Assembly: GCF_900460245.1 (NCBI RefSeq)
Contig: NZ_UHIP01000001.1
Location: forward strand, 434,001 to 498,000
DNA length: 64,000 nucleotides
Source: Vibrio fluvialis
GTDB lineage: Bacteria > Pseudomonadota > Gammaproteobacteria > Enterobacterales > Vibrionaceae
Direction: 5' to 3'
Positions 1 to 8,246 of this stretch are shown piece after piece. A model generated the notes under the pieces. That model was not told the origin of the DNA. It saw only the letters and a list, made by a program, of their open reading frames with translations, and ran no database searches. Position 1 is the first letter of the stretch. Each line of letters starts with the position of its first letter. The position numbers and the translations under genes were made by a program.

Positions 1-214
1 ATCCTTGTTTATGGTGTAACCGCCTAGCCAACGGGCCCAGCCTTTTGTGTTGCAGCAACCATTGCTGAAATCTCGGTGACGATACGCCAAAGCAGTACAG
101 AGCCAGCAGCAAAAAGGGCACGGTGGGCAGAAGCGGTACGGTGGCGCCGATGGCACCCAGAATCACACAGGTGATACCGACACACTGATAACCTTTGCGT
201 TTTATTCGGTTCAT
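1..214 (-). CDS. DUF454 (YbaN-like) inner-membrane protein, 3' part missing
   Basis: The reading frame runs off the left edge, so only about 71 N-terminal residues are present. After a basic start (MNRIKRKGYQ) comes a hydrophobic stretch with the family pattern GAIGATVPLLPTVPF-LLLALYCF, followed by SSPRFQQWLL, the signature of the small DUF454/YbaN membrane proteins. Their biochemical role is unknown. An in-frame ATG nine codons upstream (position 241) is an alternative start. I prefer 214 because an AGGA lies 12 bases before it, although that spacing is long. It is divergent from the MgtE-like gene. Family assignment is good; function is not known. Confidence 0.7.
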   Translation of the reverse strand, partial: MNRIKRKGYQCVGITCVILGAIGATVPLLPTVPFLLLALYCFGVSSPRFQQWLLQHKRLGPLARRLHHKQG

Positions 215-330
215 CAATAACGTGAATCCTATGATTTTCATCGCGTTATAAACAGTATCGAAGCGATTTAACCAGATGTCGAGGTGCTGAGAAAATTTAC
301 GCTGATTTGACTGTTTTTTAGGTTTTGGTT

Positions 331-339
331 TGCTACAAT
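331..339 (+). promoter_or_regulatory. Extended -10 promoter for the MgtE-like transcription unit
   Basis: TGCTACAAT is an extended -10 element (TGn followed by TACAAT). The nearest good -35 word, TTGACT at 307-312, is 21 bases away, too far for normal spacing, so the extended -10 probably carries the promoter. It would start RNA near 346, about 35 bases before the small leader ORF. Confidence 0.5.
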
Positions 340-380
340 CCCCGCGCTGCTTTAAATGCCGCGTAATTTCGGAGACTAAC

Positions 381-425
381 ATGAACAATACCGACCATCC
401 CCCTAGTATGAAGGGAGAAAAATAA
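381..425 (+). CDS. Candidate regulatory leader peptide (14 aa) upstream of MgtE-like gene
   Basis: A short ORF, MNNTDHPPSMKGEK, has a clean ribosome-binding site (GGAG at 371-374, six bases before the ATG). It lies between the predicted promoter and the transporter gene, which starts 183 bases after its stop. An acidic residue followed by two prolines near the N terminus is the kind of sequence that destabilises ribosomes at low Mg2+, as shown for the E. coli MgtL leader. Its codons 3-5 form one arm of a predicted stem (see 387-469). That it is translated is likely from the binding site; that it senses Mg2+ is my inference. Confidence 0.5.
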   Translation: MNNTDHPPSMKGEK

Positions 426-469
426 CCCGCTGTTGGTATTGGCTTGTTCGCCCTGCCTGCGCGGTAGGG
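387..469 (+). promoter_or_regulatory. Leader stem-loops overlapping the leader peptide (candidate attenuator)
   Basis: AATACCGAC (387-395, inside the leader ORF) can pair with GTTGGTATT (432-440), nine pairs with one G-U. Further on CCCTGCC (451-457) pairs with GGTAGGG (463-469) around a five-base loop, followed by a weak U-rich run (474-479). The CCCTA inside the proline codons (400-404) could instead pair with TAGGG at 465-469, which would break the second hairpin. Competing structures of this kind are typical of peptide-controlled attenuation. Pairings were found by eye, not folded by program. Confidence 0.4.
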
Positions 470-608
470 AACCTTTTCTCAAATTCCTCTCTATTTTTCT
501 CCATTCCTCTAGTTGATAAGCCTTGGTATGTCACACGTAATGACGTGTGAAACGCTGTTGATGCCTGCTTATCGATGGTCGTTACCTATGCCAATCGGGA
601 GATTCGCC

Positions 609-1454
609 ATGACGGTAATGAACAACTACTACATTGAAAACAATGCCTATTTTTCTCAAGAGGAAATCGGCGCTGCGCGTAACGCATTTTTGCAATACGA
701 TGAACAAACGCAAGTACATTTGCTGACGGTTATGCCGATTGATGAAGCGGTGGCGATTTTGCACCACTGTTCGGTTGGCTATGTCCAGCATTTGCTGAAC
801 TTGCTGGATAAAGAAGATCACGATAAACGTGCTCGTCACTATGCCCACCGCTTGGGTTTCATTCACTCAGAGGTGGAGACGTCGCACAGCTATCTGAAGA
901 CCAGTGTGATGGAGCATGTGAAACATCGTATCGGATGGATCATTTCGCTGGCTTTGCTGGGTATTGTGTCAGGCCTGATCATTTCGCACTATGAAGACAC
1001 GTTGAGTCAGTTAGTATTGCTGGCGGTGTATATGCCTGTGATCGCGGCTGCGGGCGGTAACACTGGCAGTCAGGCAGCTACATTGGTGATCAGTGCTCTT
1101 GCGACGGGCGAGCTTAAAAAGCGGCAGTGGATGAGTGTGCTGTGGAAAGAGAGCCGGGTGGCATTGTGTATCGCATTGGCCATTTCGCTGGTCATGATTG
1201 GCCGCATTCTGCTGTTCAGCGATCCGAATGCGGCTGGGGGATTCAGTTTGAATAGCATTGCGCTGGCGATCGCCATTGCGCTGTTTATTCAAGTGACGAT
1301 CTCAACCACACTGGGCGGCATTCTGCCGATCATCGCCCGGGCTTGTAAGCTGGATCCGGCGGTGTTGGTCAGCCCGGTATTGGCATCGATCGTCGATATC
1401 TCAGGGATGTGGATCTACTTTACTGTCGTGAATCATGTGCTTGGCTTAGGCTGA
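609..1454 (+). CDS. Short MgtE-family Mg2+/divalent cation transporter without CBS domains
   Basis: The 281-residue protein has an MgtE_N-like helical part (about residues 20-95) followed directly by the MgtE membrane domain (about 105-281). The membrane part has the family words P-V-I-A-A-A-GGNTGSQAATL (143-159) and LDPAVL...ASIVDISG (248-266). Its conserved Asp-264 corresponds to the pore Mg2+ ligand of MgtE. The paired CBS domains that gate classical MgtE in response to cell Mg2+ are absent, so the protein is far shorter than the usual ~450 residues. I chose ATG 609 because GGGAG sits seven bases upstream; a longer frame from 513 has no ribosome-binding site and would run through the leader. 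It overlaps the convergent dacB gene by 35 bases. Transport of Mg2+ is inferred from family; Co2+ or another divalent ion is possible. Confidence 0.8.
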   Translation: MTVMNNYYIENNAYFSQEEIGAARNAFLQYDEQTQVHLLTVMPIDEAVAILHHCSVGYVQHLLNLLDKEDHDKRARHYAHRLGFIHSEVETSHSYLKTSVMEHVKHRIGWIISLALLGIVSGLIISHYEDTLSQLVLLAVYMPVIAAAGGNTGSQAATLVISALATGELKKRQWMSVLWKESRVALCIALAISLVMIGRILLFSDPNAAGGFSLNSIALAIAIALFIQVTISTTLGGILPIIARACKLDPAVLVSPVLASIVDISGMWIYFTVVNHVLGLG

Positions 1455-2862
1455 GAACCTGATGATAAAATCCGGACTCAAACTGAGTAATGGGGGCTTC
1501 GACCGGAAGCTCAGTTTGGGACTCTGGCGGGAAATAGTCGGTGACATACTGAATAAACAGTGTCTCCGGCTTGCCCTGTTTGTCCAGTCCGAAACCAACC
1601 ATGTTGTGTGTACCGTACAGCGAACCACTCTTACCTTTGATCTTGCCTTTCACTTCATCGCTGCGCATGCTGCGGCGATATTTGAGTGTGCCACTCTCAC
1701 CAGCAACAGGAAGCAAATCGATAAGCCCTAATTCCTGATCGTGTTGCCAGACGTAGATGAGGATCTGGCGCATGCTGTCGAGACGAATTCGGTTGTTGCG
1801 TGATAAGCCGGATCCGTCGGTGAGCTGTGCGTCAGCCAGTGAAATGCCTGTACGCGCAAAAATGATCTGTTTGATCGCTTCGGTACCGTTGGTAAAGCTG
1901 CCTGGTTGAAGGAAAAAATGGTGTCCTAGCGTTTTGGTCAGCGTGTCAGCAATCAGATTGTCAGAATCTTTAAGCATGGTATCCAATAGCTGAGTCAGGC
2001 TTTCGGATTGGTGAGTGGCAATCACTTGAGCGGTTTTTCCGGGCAGAGCGCCAATTCTTACTTCACCTTTTAAAGTGATGCCCAATTGATTGAGCAATTT
2101 ATACACCAGACGCTGAGCATACAAATCTGTATTCTGCACGGCGAATTTCAGCGGTAGAGGCTTTGTTCGACTGGGCAGGCAGCCTGCGAGACGATAATGG
2201 TTTTCCGGTGATGTGGTGAGCTCTAAATCGCAATGCTGGCTTTGTTGTTCGGTATCGCTCACGCTGCGGGCTTCGGAAATCACATGTACCGGGTAATGCT
2301 CAGGAACGAATACGCGGGTTCGGCCATCATCCTGAGTATAAATGGATGCCTGAATGCAGTTTCCATCAAGATTAATCGTGCTGACCGGAGCACTGTAACA
2401 TACGCCCATGACGTCCCAGGGCCAACCGACCGCGCGCTCGTATCCGGTAAAGCGGCGATTATCAAGCCATAAGTCGCCCGTGATGGTCGATCCTTGCTGT
2501 TGTTTGAGTGCTCTGAGCAGTGTTTTCACATCGTCGGTTTTGAGCGTGGGATCTCCACTGAACACCAGCGCTGCGTTATTTCCGGAAACGGCTAATGTCG
2601 TTTCAAAGCGAAAATCCGGCCCTAACTCTAACTGGCTCGCTAATGCGGTGATCACTTTTAATGTGCTGGCTGGCGGAAAATACTCTCCGGTTTGCAGACG
2701 TTCACTCGGCTCTGCGTTATTGAGCGACTGGATAAGCAGCCCAGTGCGAGCGCCGTTCGGTAAAGATTGCGTGTTTAGCTGCGCCGAACCCGCTACGGAA
2801 AAGAAAACACAGTACAGGGAGAAGGAAACGACACAGAATTGTCGGGGTTGAAATAAAGACAT
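1420..2862 (-). CDS. dacB: Penicillin-binding protein 4, D-alanyl-D-alanine carboxypeptidase/endopeptidase
   Basis: This periplasmic serine peptidase trims the D-Ala-D-Ala ends and D-Ala-mDAP crosslinks of peptidoglycan. The 480-residue protein starts with a signal peptide (about residues 1-27, ending near AGSAQ). It has the three active-site motifs of the S13 family: S-T-L-K (SxxK) shortly after, S-D-N (SxN) in the middle, and K-S-G (KTG-type) in the C-terminal third, before LYGTHNMVGF. Length fits the family (E. coli 477). The 3' end overlaps the 3' end of the convergent transporter gene. ompU lies upstream on the same strand, separated by a terminator, so dacB should have its own promoter in the ~50 bases after that terminator. 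Confidence 0.93.
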   Translation of the reverse strand: MSLFQPRQFCVVSFSLYCVFFSVAGSAQLNTQSLPNGARTGLLIQSLNNAEPSERLQTGEYFPPASTLKVITALASQLELGPDFRFETTLAVSGNNAALVFSGDPTLKTDDVKTLLRALKQQQGSTITGDLWLDNRRFTGYERAVGWPWDVMGVCYSAPVSTINLDGNCIQASIYTQDDGRTRVFVPEHYPVHVISEARSVSDTEQQSQHCDLELTTSPENHYRLAGCLPSRTKPLPLKFAVQNTDLYAQRLVYKLLNQLGITLKGEVRIGALPGKTAQVIATHQSESLTQLLDTMLKDSDNLIADTLTKTLGHHFFLQPGSFTNGTEAIKQIIFARTGISLADAQLTDGSGLSRNNRIRLDSMRQILIYVWQHDQELGLIDLLPVAGESGTLKYRRSMRSDEVKGKIKGKSGSLYGTHNMVGFGLDKQGKPETLFIQYVTDYFPPESQTELPVEAPITQFESGFYHQVLSLSQAHDSRQ

Positions 2863-2910
2863 AACGCCTGATCACTGGGGAAATGGTGACAGAGAGTATA
2901 GCGAGATAGA

Positions 2911-2938
2911 AAAACGCCTGCTAGTAAGCAGGCGTTTT
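2911..2938 (-). terminator. Rho-independent terminator of ompU
   Basis: AAAACGCCTGCT (2911-2922) and its complement (2927-2938) form a 12-bp stem with a four-base loop, and the minus strand ends in a T run. It lies just after the ompU stop codon. Confidence 0.85.
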
Positions 2939-2961
2939 GCGATTGACAGATGAATGTCAAA

Positions 2962-3966
2962 TTAGAAGTCGTAACGCAGACCCAGTGCGATTTCGTCTTC
3001 AGCGTCAACTTTAGTTGCAGTGCCTTTACCAGTTGAAGTACCGATAGTATCGCCTTTGTCAATCAGGTTGAAGTTGTACGATACGTAAGCACGGAAGTTA
3101 GGCTTGAAGTAGTAAGTCGCGTCTACTGCCAGGTTGTCAGCAGAAGTTTCACTTTCAGTTTCAGCGTTGTTGTAAGTAGTAGTGAATACAGTTTGGTTCA
3201 GAGTGTAAGCTGCTGCTAGCTCGTAACCAGTGTAGTCGTACTTGTTGCGGTTTGAATCTTGTTTCTCACCGTCAGTAAACAGACCTGCGAAGTAGAAATC
3301 AGAAACGGTGTAAGACGCTGCTAGCATGTATTCGTTAGCTTTGTCTTGGTCAGCGTAGCCAGCACCTAGTTTCACGCCAGTGTCGCCGATTGCGTAGATA
3401 GCAGACAGAGAGTAACCATCTTGTTTGTTATCAGAGAAAGTTGAACCGTCATCGCTACGGTCTGCAAAACGGTAAGTTGCACGTAGAGCTAGGTCAGAGA
3501 ACTGGCCTTTGTATGCAATCATGTTGTCCGCACGGTCAGCAACAGTCAGTTTGTCTGCTGCAGAGTTACCGTGGTAAGCCATGATATCGGTAAAGTCAGT
3601 GATTACACCCAGTGAGCCTTCAGTTTTACCGTAAGATACTTCACCGAAGTTGCCGCCGATTCCAGCGTATGCGTAACGACTAGTCAGGTTATCGCTATCG
3701 CTGTCGATATCGCCGCCATCGTTAGTAGTCAGTTCAGCTTCGTAGAAACCAAGACCGTACAGGCTGTCGTTGATTTGAGTTTTGCCCAGAACGTTGATAC
3801 GCACACGAGTTTTGTCGTCTGCTTTGCCATCTTTCAGAGACAGACGTGCTTCAGCACGGCCGCCTAGCGCCAGAGAAGTACCATCTTGGTTGTATAGTTC
3901 ACCAGCGTTTACGCCAGTAGCCACTGCTGCAGCTGAGACCGCAAGAGCAATCAGAGTCTTTTTCAT
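2962..3966 (-). CDS. ompU: Outer-membrane porin OmpU
   Basis: A trimeric 16-strand porin for small hydrophilic solutes; in V. cholerae OmpU also matters for bile resistance. The 334-residue precursor has a 21-residue signal peptide (MKKTLIALAV... cut after VNA). The mature part has GGRAEARLSLKDGKA, GVITDFTDIMAYHGN, YKPNF-type strands, and the terminal Phe (LGLRYDF) needed for Bam-mediated insertion. These words match Vibrio OmpU closely. I chose the ATG at 3966, which begins the signal peptide, rather than an in-frame start 15 codons upstream. In V. cholerae the gene is activated by ToxR; the long AT-rich upstream region fits such control, but I cannot prove it here. Confidence 0.9.
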   Translation of the reverse strand: MKKTLIALAVSAAAVATGVNAGELYNQDGTSLALGGRAEARLSLKDGKADDKTRVRINVLGKTQINDSLYGLGFYEAELTTNDGGDIDSDSDNLTSRYAYAGIGGNFGEVSYGKTEGSLGVITDFTDIMAYHGNSAADKLTVADRADNMIAYKGQFSDLALRATYRFADRSDDGSTFSDNKQDGYSLSAIYAIGDTGVKLGAGYADQDKANEYMLAASYTVSDFYFAGLFTDGEKQDSNRNKYDYTGYELAAAYTLNQTVFTTTYNNAETESETSADNLAVDATYYFKPNFRAYVSYNFNLIDKGDTIGTSTGKGTATKVDAEDEIALGLRYDF

Positions 3967-4509
3967 CTTATTAAGTCCTAGTTTACTGTCCATAAGTAAT
4001 AATTCAGCCACGTTGTTTTATCTAACGTGCGGCGAATATTTAAATGTGTCTAGTTGAATACCTCTTACATATTAGTATTCACACAGAACATTCAAAGCGT
4101 TCGTGGCTCAATTTGTACCCTCAAAGTTCCTCAATCAGTTAGTAAAATGATATAAATCCAGCTTATGAACAGTGTTTTATTGCCAATAAAAAAATATCAA
4201 GTTGTTGTTTTTAAATGTTTTTGTTTGGTTTTGTGAAAGGTTTTAAATGGTAAAGAAAGTTGAATTCTTTATCTTTTTTTACGTGTTTTAGCGGAAATTC
4301 TAAACAAATGAATTGTGCAGCAGATCACGCAGAATCTTACAGGTTGGGCTTAATCTCAATTTCTGGTCGCAAAACTTGAATTTGGATGATTTCATCGGCA
4401 TGTTTGTTTACACTAATCTGCAAATGATTCATCGAGTACTACCTAATCCTTTTTTAGGGGTTGGGTAGTTTTGTATTGTCCAAAGATAGCTTTGGCATAG
4501 AGGTATAAA
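3967..4509. other. 543-bp AT-rich divergent control region between ompU and greA
   Basis: No gene is visible. On the ompU side the word TTTTAAATG (plus strand) occurs twice, at 4209-4217 and 4241-4249. The copies are exactly 32 bases (three helical turns) apart and about 245-285 bases before the ompU start. They sit in AT-rich DNA of the sort ToxR binds. TTGAAT/TAATAT-like promoter words are present but not convincing. On the greA side, TTTACACTAAT (4407-4417) may be a -10 region for the transcript that carries the greA leader terminator. Confidence 0.5.
4439..4473 (+). terminator. Terminator-like hairpin inside the greA leader
   Basis: CTACCTAATCCTT (4439-4451) pairs along its whole length with AAGG-type arm 4456-4468, giving about 13 pairs (three G-U) and a four-base loop, followed at once by TTTTG. 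It lies 37 bases before the greA start codon and downstream of the likely promoter. Most transcripts could therefore stop before the gene. In E. coli the greA leader likewise ends in a terminator and yields the GraL small RNAs. Confidence 0.7.
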
Positions 4510-4983
4510 ATGGAAAAAGTTCCGATGACACTTCGCGGCGAAAAGATGCTGCGTGAAGAACTGGATAGACTACTTAAGCTTCGTCCGAAGATTTCAGAAG
4601 CGATTGCGGAAGCGCGCGAATTGGGCGATCTAAAAGAAAACGCAGAGTATCATGCCGCTCGTGAAGAGCAGGGCATCTGTGAAGCGCAAATTCGCGATAT
4701 CGAATTCAAGCTGTCAGTGGCTCAAGTTATTGACGTCACCAAACTGGAAAACACTGGCAAAATCATCTTTGGTTCAACCGTGACTCTGATTGACGTTGAT
4801 ACTGATGAAGAGAAAACGTACCAAATCGTGGGCGAAGATGAAGCAGACATCAAATCTGGCCGCATCTCTGTAAGTTCGCCAATTGCACGTGGGCTGATTG
4901 GTAAGATGGAAGGCGATGAAGTGACTATCTCGACACCCGGTGGTGAAAAGGTGTTTGAGATCGACCGCGTCGACTATCTATAA
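4510..4983 (+). CDS. greA: Transcription elongation factor GreA
   Basis: GreA enters the secondary channel of RNA polymerase and stimulates cleavage of backtracked RNA. The 157-residue protein has the N-terminal antiparallel coiled coil (about 1-75) with the acidic tip [14 protein letters not shown], whose Asp and Glu hold the catalytic Mg2+, and a C-terminal FKBP-like domain (about 80-157). Length equals that of the family. GAGG six bases before the ATG supports the start. It is a single gene, ended by a bidirectional terminator facing yhbY. Its leader holds a terminator hairpin (4439-4473), suggesting control of readthrough. Confidence 0.97.
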   Translation: MEKVPMTLRGEKMLREELDRLLKLRPKISEAIAEARELGDLKENAEYHAAREEQGICEAQIRDIEFKLSVAQVIDVTKLENTGKIIFGSTVTLIDVDTDEEKTYQIVGEDEADIKSGRISVSSPIARGLIGKMEGDEVTISTPGGEKVFEIDRVDYL

Positions 4984-5011
4984 AACACGCGAAACGCAGA
5001 CACTAATAATC

Positions 5012-5038
5012 AAAAAGGTCGCATCATGCGACCTTTTT
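5012..5038. terminator. Bidirectional terminator between greA and yhbY
   Basis: AAAAAGGTCGCA (5012-5023) and TGCGACCTTTTT (5027-5038) form a 12-bp stem with a three-base loop. A- and T-runs on both sides let it serve both convergent genes. Confidence 0.9.
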
Positions 5039-5058
5039 GTAATCTTAAGTAACCGAAA

Positions 5059-5355
5059 TTACTTGCGTGGCAGTTCGATTTTACGTTGTTCAGACGGACG
5101 GAAAAGAACCAATACTTTGCCGATTACCTGAACTTTCTCTGCTCCGGTCTCACGAACAATTGCATCTACAATCAGATGTTTAGTTTCGCGATCCTCTGAT
5201 ACCACTTTCACTTTAATCAGTTCGTGGTGGTCAAGCGCAATTTCGATTTCCGCCAAAACAGCTTCAGTAAGTCCGTTGCCACCCATCAGCACAACCGGTT
5301 TTAAATTGTGTGCCAGGGCTTTTAGATGCTGCTTTTGTTTGTTGCTTAGGTTCAT
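5059..5355 (-). CDS. yhbY: Ribosome assembly RNA-binding protein YhbY (CRM domain)
   Basis: A small basic protein associated with precursor 50S subunits. The 98 residues form a single CRM domain with the signature GGNGLTEAVLAEIEIAL around residues 26-42 (GxxG RNA-binding loop). Length matches E. coli YhbY (97). The ATG at 5355 gives MNLSNKQKQHL; an upstream in-frame ATG would add 18 unconserved residues. It is divergent from rlmE, another 50S assembly factor, with 119 bases between the two starts. Confidence 0.92.
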   Translation of the reverse strand: MNLSNKQKQHLKALAHNLKPVVLMGGNGLTEAVLAEIEIALDHHELIKVKVVSEDRETKHLIVDAIVRETGAEKVQVIGKVLVLFRPSEQRKIELPRK

Positions 5356-5474
5356 TACGCGCCCAATTTTCTTTACTATTAGGGTTGAAAAAACACATTT
5401 TAACGCCATCTATCTTGGAAGACTATATTTTCTACCATACTTTCTCAGATAGAGGCTGCTAAGTTAGGAATCGA

Positions 5475-6104
5475 ATGAGTAAACAGAAGCATTCGGCGAG
5501 CTCCGGCCGCTGGTTGAAAGAACATTTTGACGACAAATACGTAAACGAAGCTAAAAAGAAAGGTTATCGTTCACGTGCTATCTTCAAAATAGAAGAGATT
5601 CAAAGTAAAGATAAATTATTGCAGCCAGGCATGACAGTCGTCGACTTAGGCGCCGCGCCAGGGGGCTGGTCGCAATATGCAGTTGGAATCGTTGGTGACG
5701 AGGGGAAAGTGATTGCTTGCGATATTTTGCCGATGGATTCCATTGCTGGTGTTTCATTCCTGCAGGGCGACTTCCGTGAGGAAGCGGTATTGGATGCGCT
5801 GCTGGAACGGATCCAACCGGATATGGTTGACGTAGTAATGTCTGATATGGCGCCAAATATGGCGGGTAACCTGTCCGTGGACCAACCACGAGCTATGTAT
5901 CTGGTGGAATTAGCTTTAGATATGTGTCGACAAGTTCTTTCACCTAATGGTAGTTTTGTGGTCAAAGTGTTCCAGGGCGAAGGGTTTGACCAGTATGTCA
6001 AGGATGTCCGAGACATGTTCAAAGCGGTTAAAATCCGTAAACCCGATTCTTCAAGGGCGCGTTCCCGCGAAGTCTACATCGTCGCCACCGGTTACAAAGG
6101 TTAA
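5475..6104 (+). CDS. rlmE: 23S rRNA (U2552 2'-O) methyltransferase RlmE (FtsJ)
   Basis: RlmE methylates the ribose of U2552 in the A loop of the 50S subunit, using S-adenosylmethionine, late in assembly. The 209-residue protein has the SAM-binding motif [14 protein letters not shown] (about 56-69), the acidic motif [10 protein letters not shown] (about 123-132) holding the catalytic Asp, and [10 protein letters not shown] with the catalytic Lys. With the early Lys and late Glu these form the K-D-K-E tetrad. Length is identical to E. coli RlmE. ftsH follows 99 bases downstream, the conserved rlmE-ftsH pair. Confidence 0.96.
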   Translation: MSKQKHSASSGRWLKEHFDDKYVNEAKKKGYRSRAIFKIEEIQSKDKLLQPGMTVVDLGAAPGGWSQYAVGIVGDEGKVIACDILPMDSIAGVSFLQGDFREEAVLDALLERIQPDMVDVVMSDMAPNMAGNLSVDQPRAMYLVELALDMCRQVLSPNGSFVVKVFQGEGFDQYVKDVRDMFKAVKIRKPDSSRARSREVYIVATGYKG

Positions 6105-6113
6105 CTATTTTGC

Positions 6114-6160
6114 CCATAGTGGGAAAAGTTAACACTATGGCTACAGCCTACAAACTGTAG
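6114..6160 (+). promoter_or_regulatory. Two hairpins in the rlmE-ftsH spacer
   Basis: CCATAGTG (6114-6121) pairs with CACTATGG (6133-6140), and CTACAG (6141-6146) with CTGTAG (6155-6160). Neither is followed by a T run, so they are unlikely to be terminators. They could mark RNA processing or control readthrough into ftsH. Confidence 0.45.
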
Positions 6161-6203
6161 TACCCTACCTTTAATTACAACTAGTTATCGCGAGGCTTAC
6201 ACC

Positions 6204-8174
6204 TTGAGTGACATGGCAAAAAATTTAATTCTGTGGCTTGTGATTGCGGTCGTACTGATGTCTGTGTTCCAGAGCTTTGGCCCTGGTGACAGTAACGGCA
6301 GAACCATCGATTACACCACATTTGTACAGGAAGTTGGCCAAGGCCAGATTCAGGAAGCTCAATTCAATAACAGTGAAATTTCTTTCACCCGTCGTGGTGG
6401 AAGTACTCGCTACGTCACTTACATGCCAGTGTATGACCAGAAGTTGCTGGATGACCTGATTAATCAGAACGTCAAAGTTCAAGGCACACCTCCGGAAGAG
6501 CAAAGTTTACTGGGCACCATCTTTATCTCTTGGTTCCCGATGATTCTGCTTATCGGTGTATGGATTTTCTTCATGCGTCAAATGCAGGGCGGCGGCGGCA
6601 AAGGCGCAATGTCCTTTGGTAAGAGCAAAGCTCGCATGATGAGCGAAGAGCAGATCAAAACCACGTTTGGTGATGTCGCTGGTTGTGACGAAGCCAAAGA
6701 AGACGTGAAAGAACTAGTGGATTATCTGCGTGATCCGAGCCGCTTCCAGAAACTGGGCGGTAAGATTCCGACGGGTGTTCTGATGGTGGGTCCTCCAGGT
6801 ACTGGTAAAACCTTGCTGGCTAAAGCGATTGCCGGTGAAGCGAAAGTCCCATTCTTCACAATCTCCGGTTCTGATTTCGTTGAAATGTTTGTTGGTGTCG
6901 GTGCCTCTCGTGTGCGTGACATGTTCGAGCAAGCGAAAAAAGCCGCACCATGTATCATCTTTATTGACGAGATCGATGCTGTAGGTCGCCAACGTGGTGC
7001 GGGTGTCGGTGGTGGTCACGATGAACGTGAACAAACCCTGAATCAGATGCTGGTTGAAATGGATGGTTTTGAAGGTAACGAAGGTATTATCGTTATCGCT
7101 GCAACCAACCGTCCGGACGTACTTGACCCTGCACTGCTGCGTCCTGGCCGTTTCGACCGTCAGGTTGTTGTTGGGCTACCCGATGTTCGTGGTCGTGAAC
7201 AAATTCTGAAAGTACACATGCGTAAAGTACCGCTGGCTGGCGATGTGGAACCTTCGCTGATTGCTCGTGGTACGCCAGGTTTCTCGGGGGCTGATCTTGC
7301 GAACCTTGTGAACGAAGCGGCTCTGTTTGCTGCTCGTGGTAACAAACGCAACGTTTCGATGGTTGAGTTTGAACTGGCCAAAGACAAAATCATGATGGGT
7401 GCTGAGCGCCGTTCAATGGTGATGTCTGAAGAGACTAAAGAATCGACGGCTTACCATGAAGCGGGTCACGCTATTGTTGGTCGCTTGGTTCCTGAGCACG
7501 ACCCTGTTTATAAAGTGTCGATCATTCCACGTGGTCGCGCTCTTGGTGTGACTATGTATCTGCCAGAGCAAGACCGAGTGAGTATGTCTAAACAGCATCT
7601 CGAGTCGATGATTTCCAGCCTGTATGGTGGTCGTTTGGCGGAAGAACTGATTTACGGCGTTGAAAAAGTGTCTACGGGTGCGTCTAACGACATTGAACGT
7701 GCGACAGATATTGCGCGTAAGATGGTGACGCAATGGGGCTTCTCGGAAAAACTGGGCCCTATGCTGTATGCGGAAGAAGAAGGCGAAGTATTCTTAGGCC
7801 GCAGTGTAACGCAGACTAAGCACATGTCAGATGACACCGCGAAACTGATAGACGATGAAGTTCGTAAGATCATCGATCGCAACTACGAGCGTGCACGCAA
7901 AATTCTGATCGACAATATGGATATCATGCATTCAATGAAAGATGCACTGATGAAGTATGAGACGATTGATGCGGGTCAGATCGATGATCTGATGGCTCGC
8001 AAAGAAGATATTCGTGAACCTGCGGGTTGGGGAGACCGTGCGAATGCGACGCCTCAGGATAAAGTAGAGCCAGAAGTGAAAGCCGAAGAGCCGGCTGCTA
8101 CTGCTGCTCCGTCTGATGAGCAAACCACAGACCAAGAGTCAGCACAACCAGCTGACAAGAAAGACGCAGAGTAA
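6204..8174 (+). CDS. ftsH: ATP-dependent zinc metalloprotease FtsH
   Basis: A hexameric inner-membrane AAA+ protease that degrades short-lived proteins such as LpxC and sigma-32 and clears damaged membrane proteins. The 656 residues hold TM1 (about 6-24), a periplasmic domain, TM2 (about 103-125), the AAA domain with Walker A GPPGTGKT (196-203) and Walker B FIDEIDA (253-259), and the peptidase domain with HEAGH (418-422). The Ala/Glu/Pro-rich tail after about residue 610 is unconserved. The start is TTG at 6204: GAGG lies eight bases before it but 17 before the next ATG (6213). Confidence 0.97.
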   Translation: MSDMAKNLILWLVIAVVLMSVFQSFGPGDSNGRTIDYTTFVQEVGQGQIQEAQFNNSEISFTRRGGSTRYVTYMPVYDQKLLDDLINQNVKVQGTPPEEQSLLGTIFISWFPMILLIGVWIFFMRQMQGGGGKGAMSFGKSKARMMSEEQIKTTFGDVAGCDEAKEDVKELVDYLRDPSRFQKLGGKIPTGVLMVGPPGTGKTLLAKAIAGEAKVPFFTISGSDFVEMFVGVGASRVRDMFEQAKKAAPCIIFIDEIDAVGRQRGAGVGGGHDEREQTLNQMLVEMDGFEGNEGIIVIAATNRPDVLDPALLRPGRFDRQVVVGLPDVRGREQILKVHMRKVPLAGDVEPSLIARGTPGFSGADLANLVNEAALFAARGNKRNVSMVEFELAKDKIMMGAERRSMVMSEETKESTAYHEAGHAIVGRLVPEHDPVYKVSIIPRGRALGVTMYLPEQDRVSMSKQHLESMISSLYGGRLAEELIYGVEKVSTGASNDIERATDIARKMVTQWGFSEKLGPMLYAEEEGEVFLGRSVTQTKHMSDDTAKLIDDEVRKIIDRNYERARKILIDNMDIMHSMKDALMKYETIDAGQIDDLMARKEDIREPAGWGDRANATPQDKVEPEVKAEEPAATAAPSDEQTTDQESAQPADKKDAE

Positions 8175-8189
8175 TCCTTCTCTTATATT

Positions 8190-8214
8190 AAAACCCCGAC
8201 TTGTTCGGGGTTTT
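8190..8214 (+). terminator. Rho-independent terminator after ftsH
   Basis: AAAACCCCGA (8190-8199) and TCGGGGTTTT (8205-8214) form a 10-bp stem with a five-base loop and T run. folP starts only 32 bases later, so some readthrough may feed folP-glmM. Confidence 0.85.
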
Positions 8215-8246
8215 CTGTTTCAGGCCAAATCTATTTTCAGGGACTT

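Noticed and set aside
307-339. TTGACT/TACAAT as a standard promoter for the MgtE-like gene
   Set aside because: The spacer is 21 bases. I kept only the extended -10 element.
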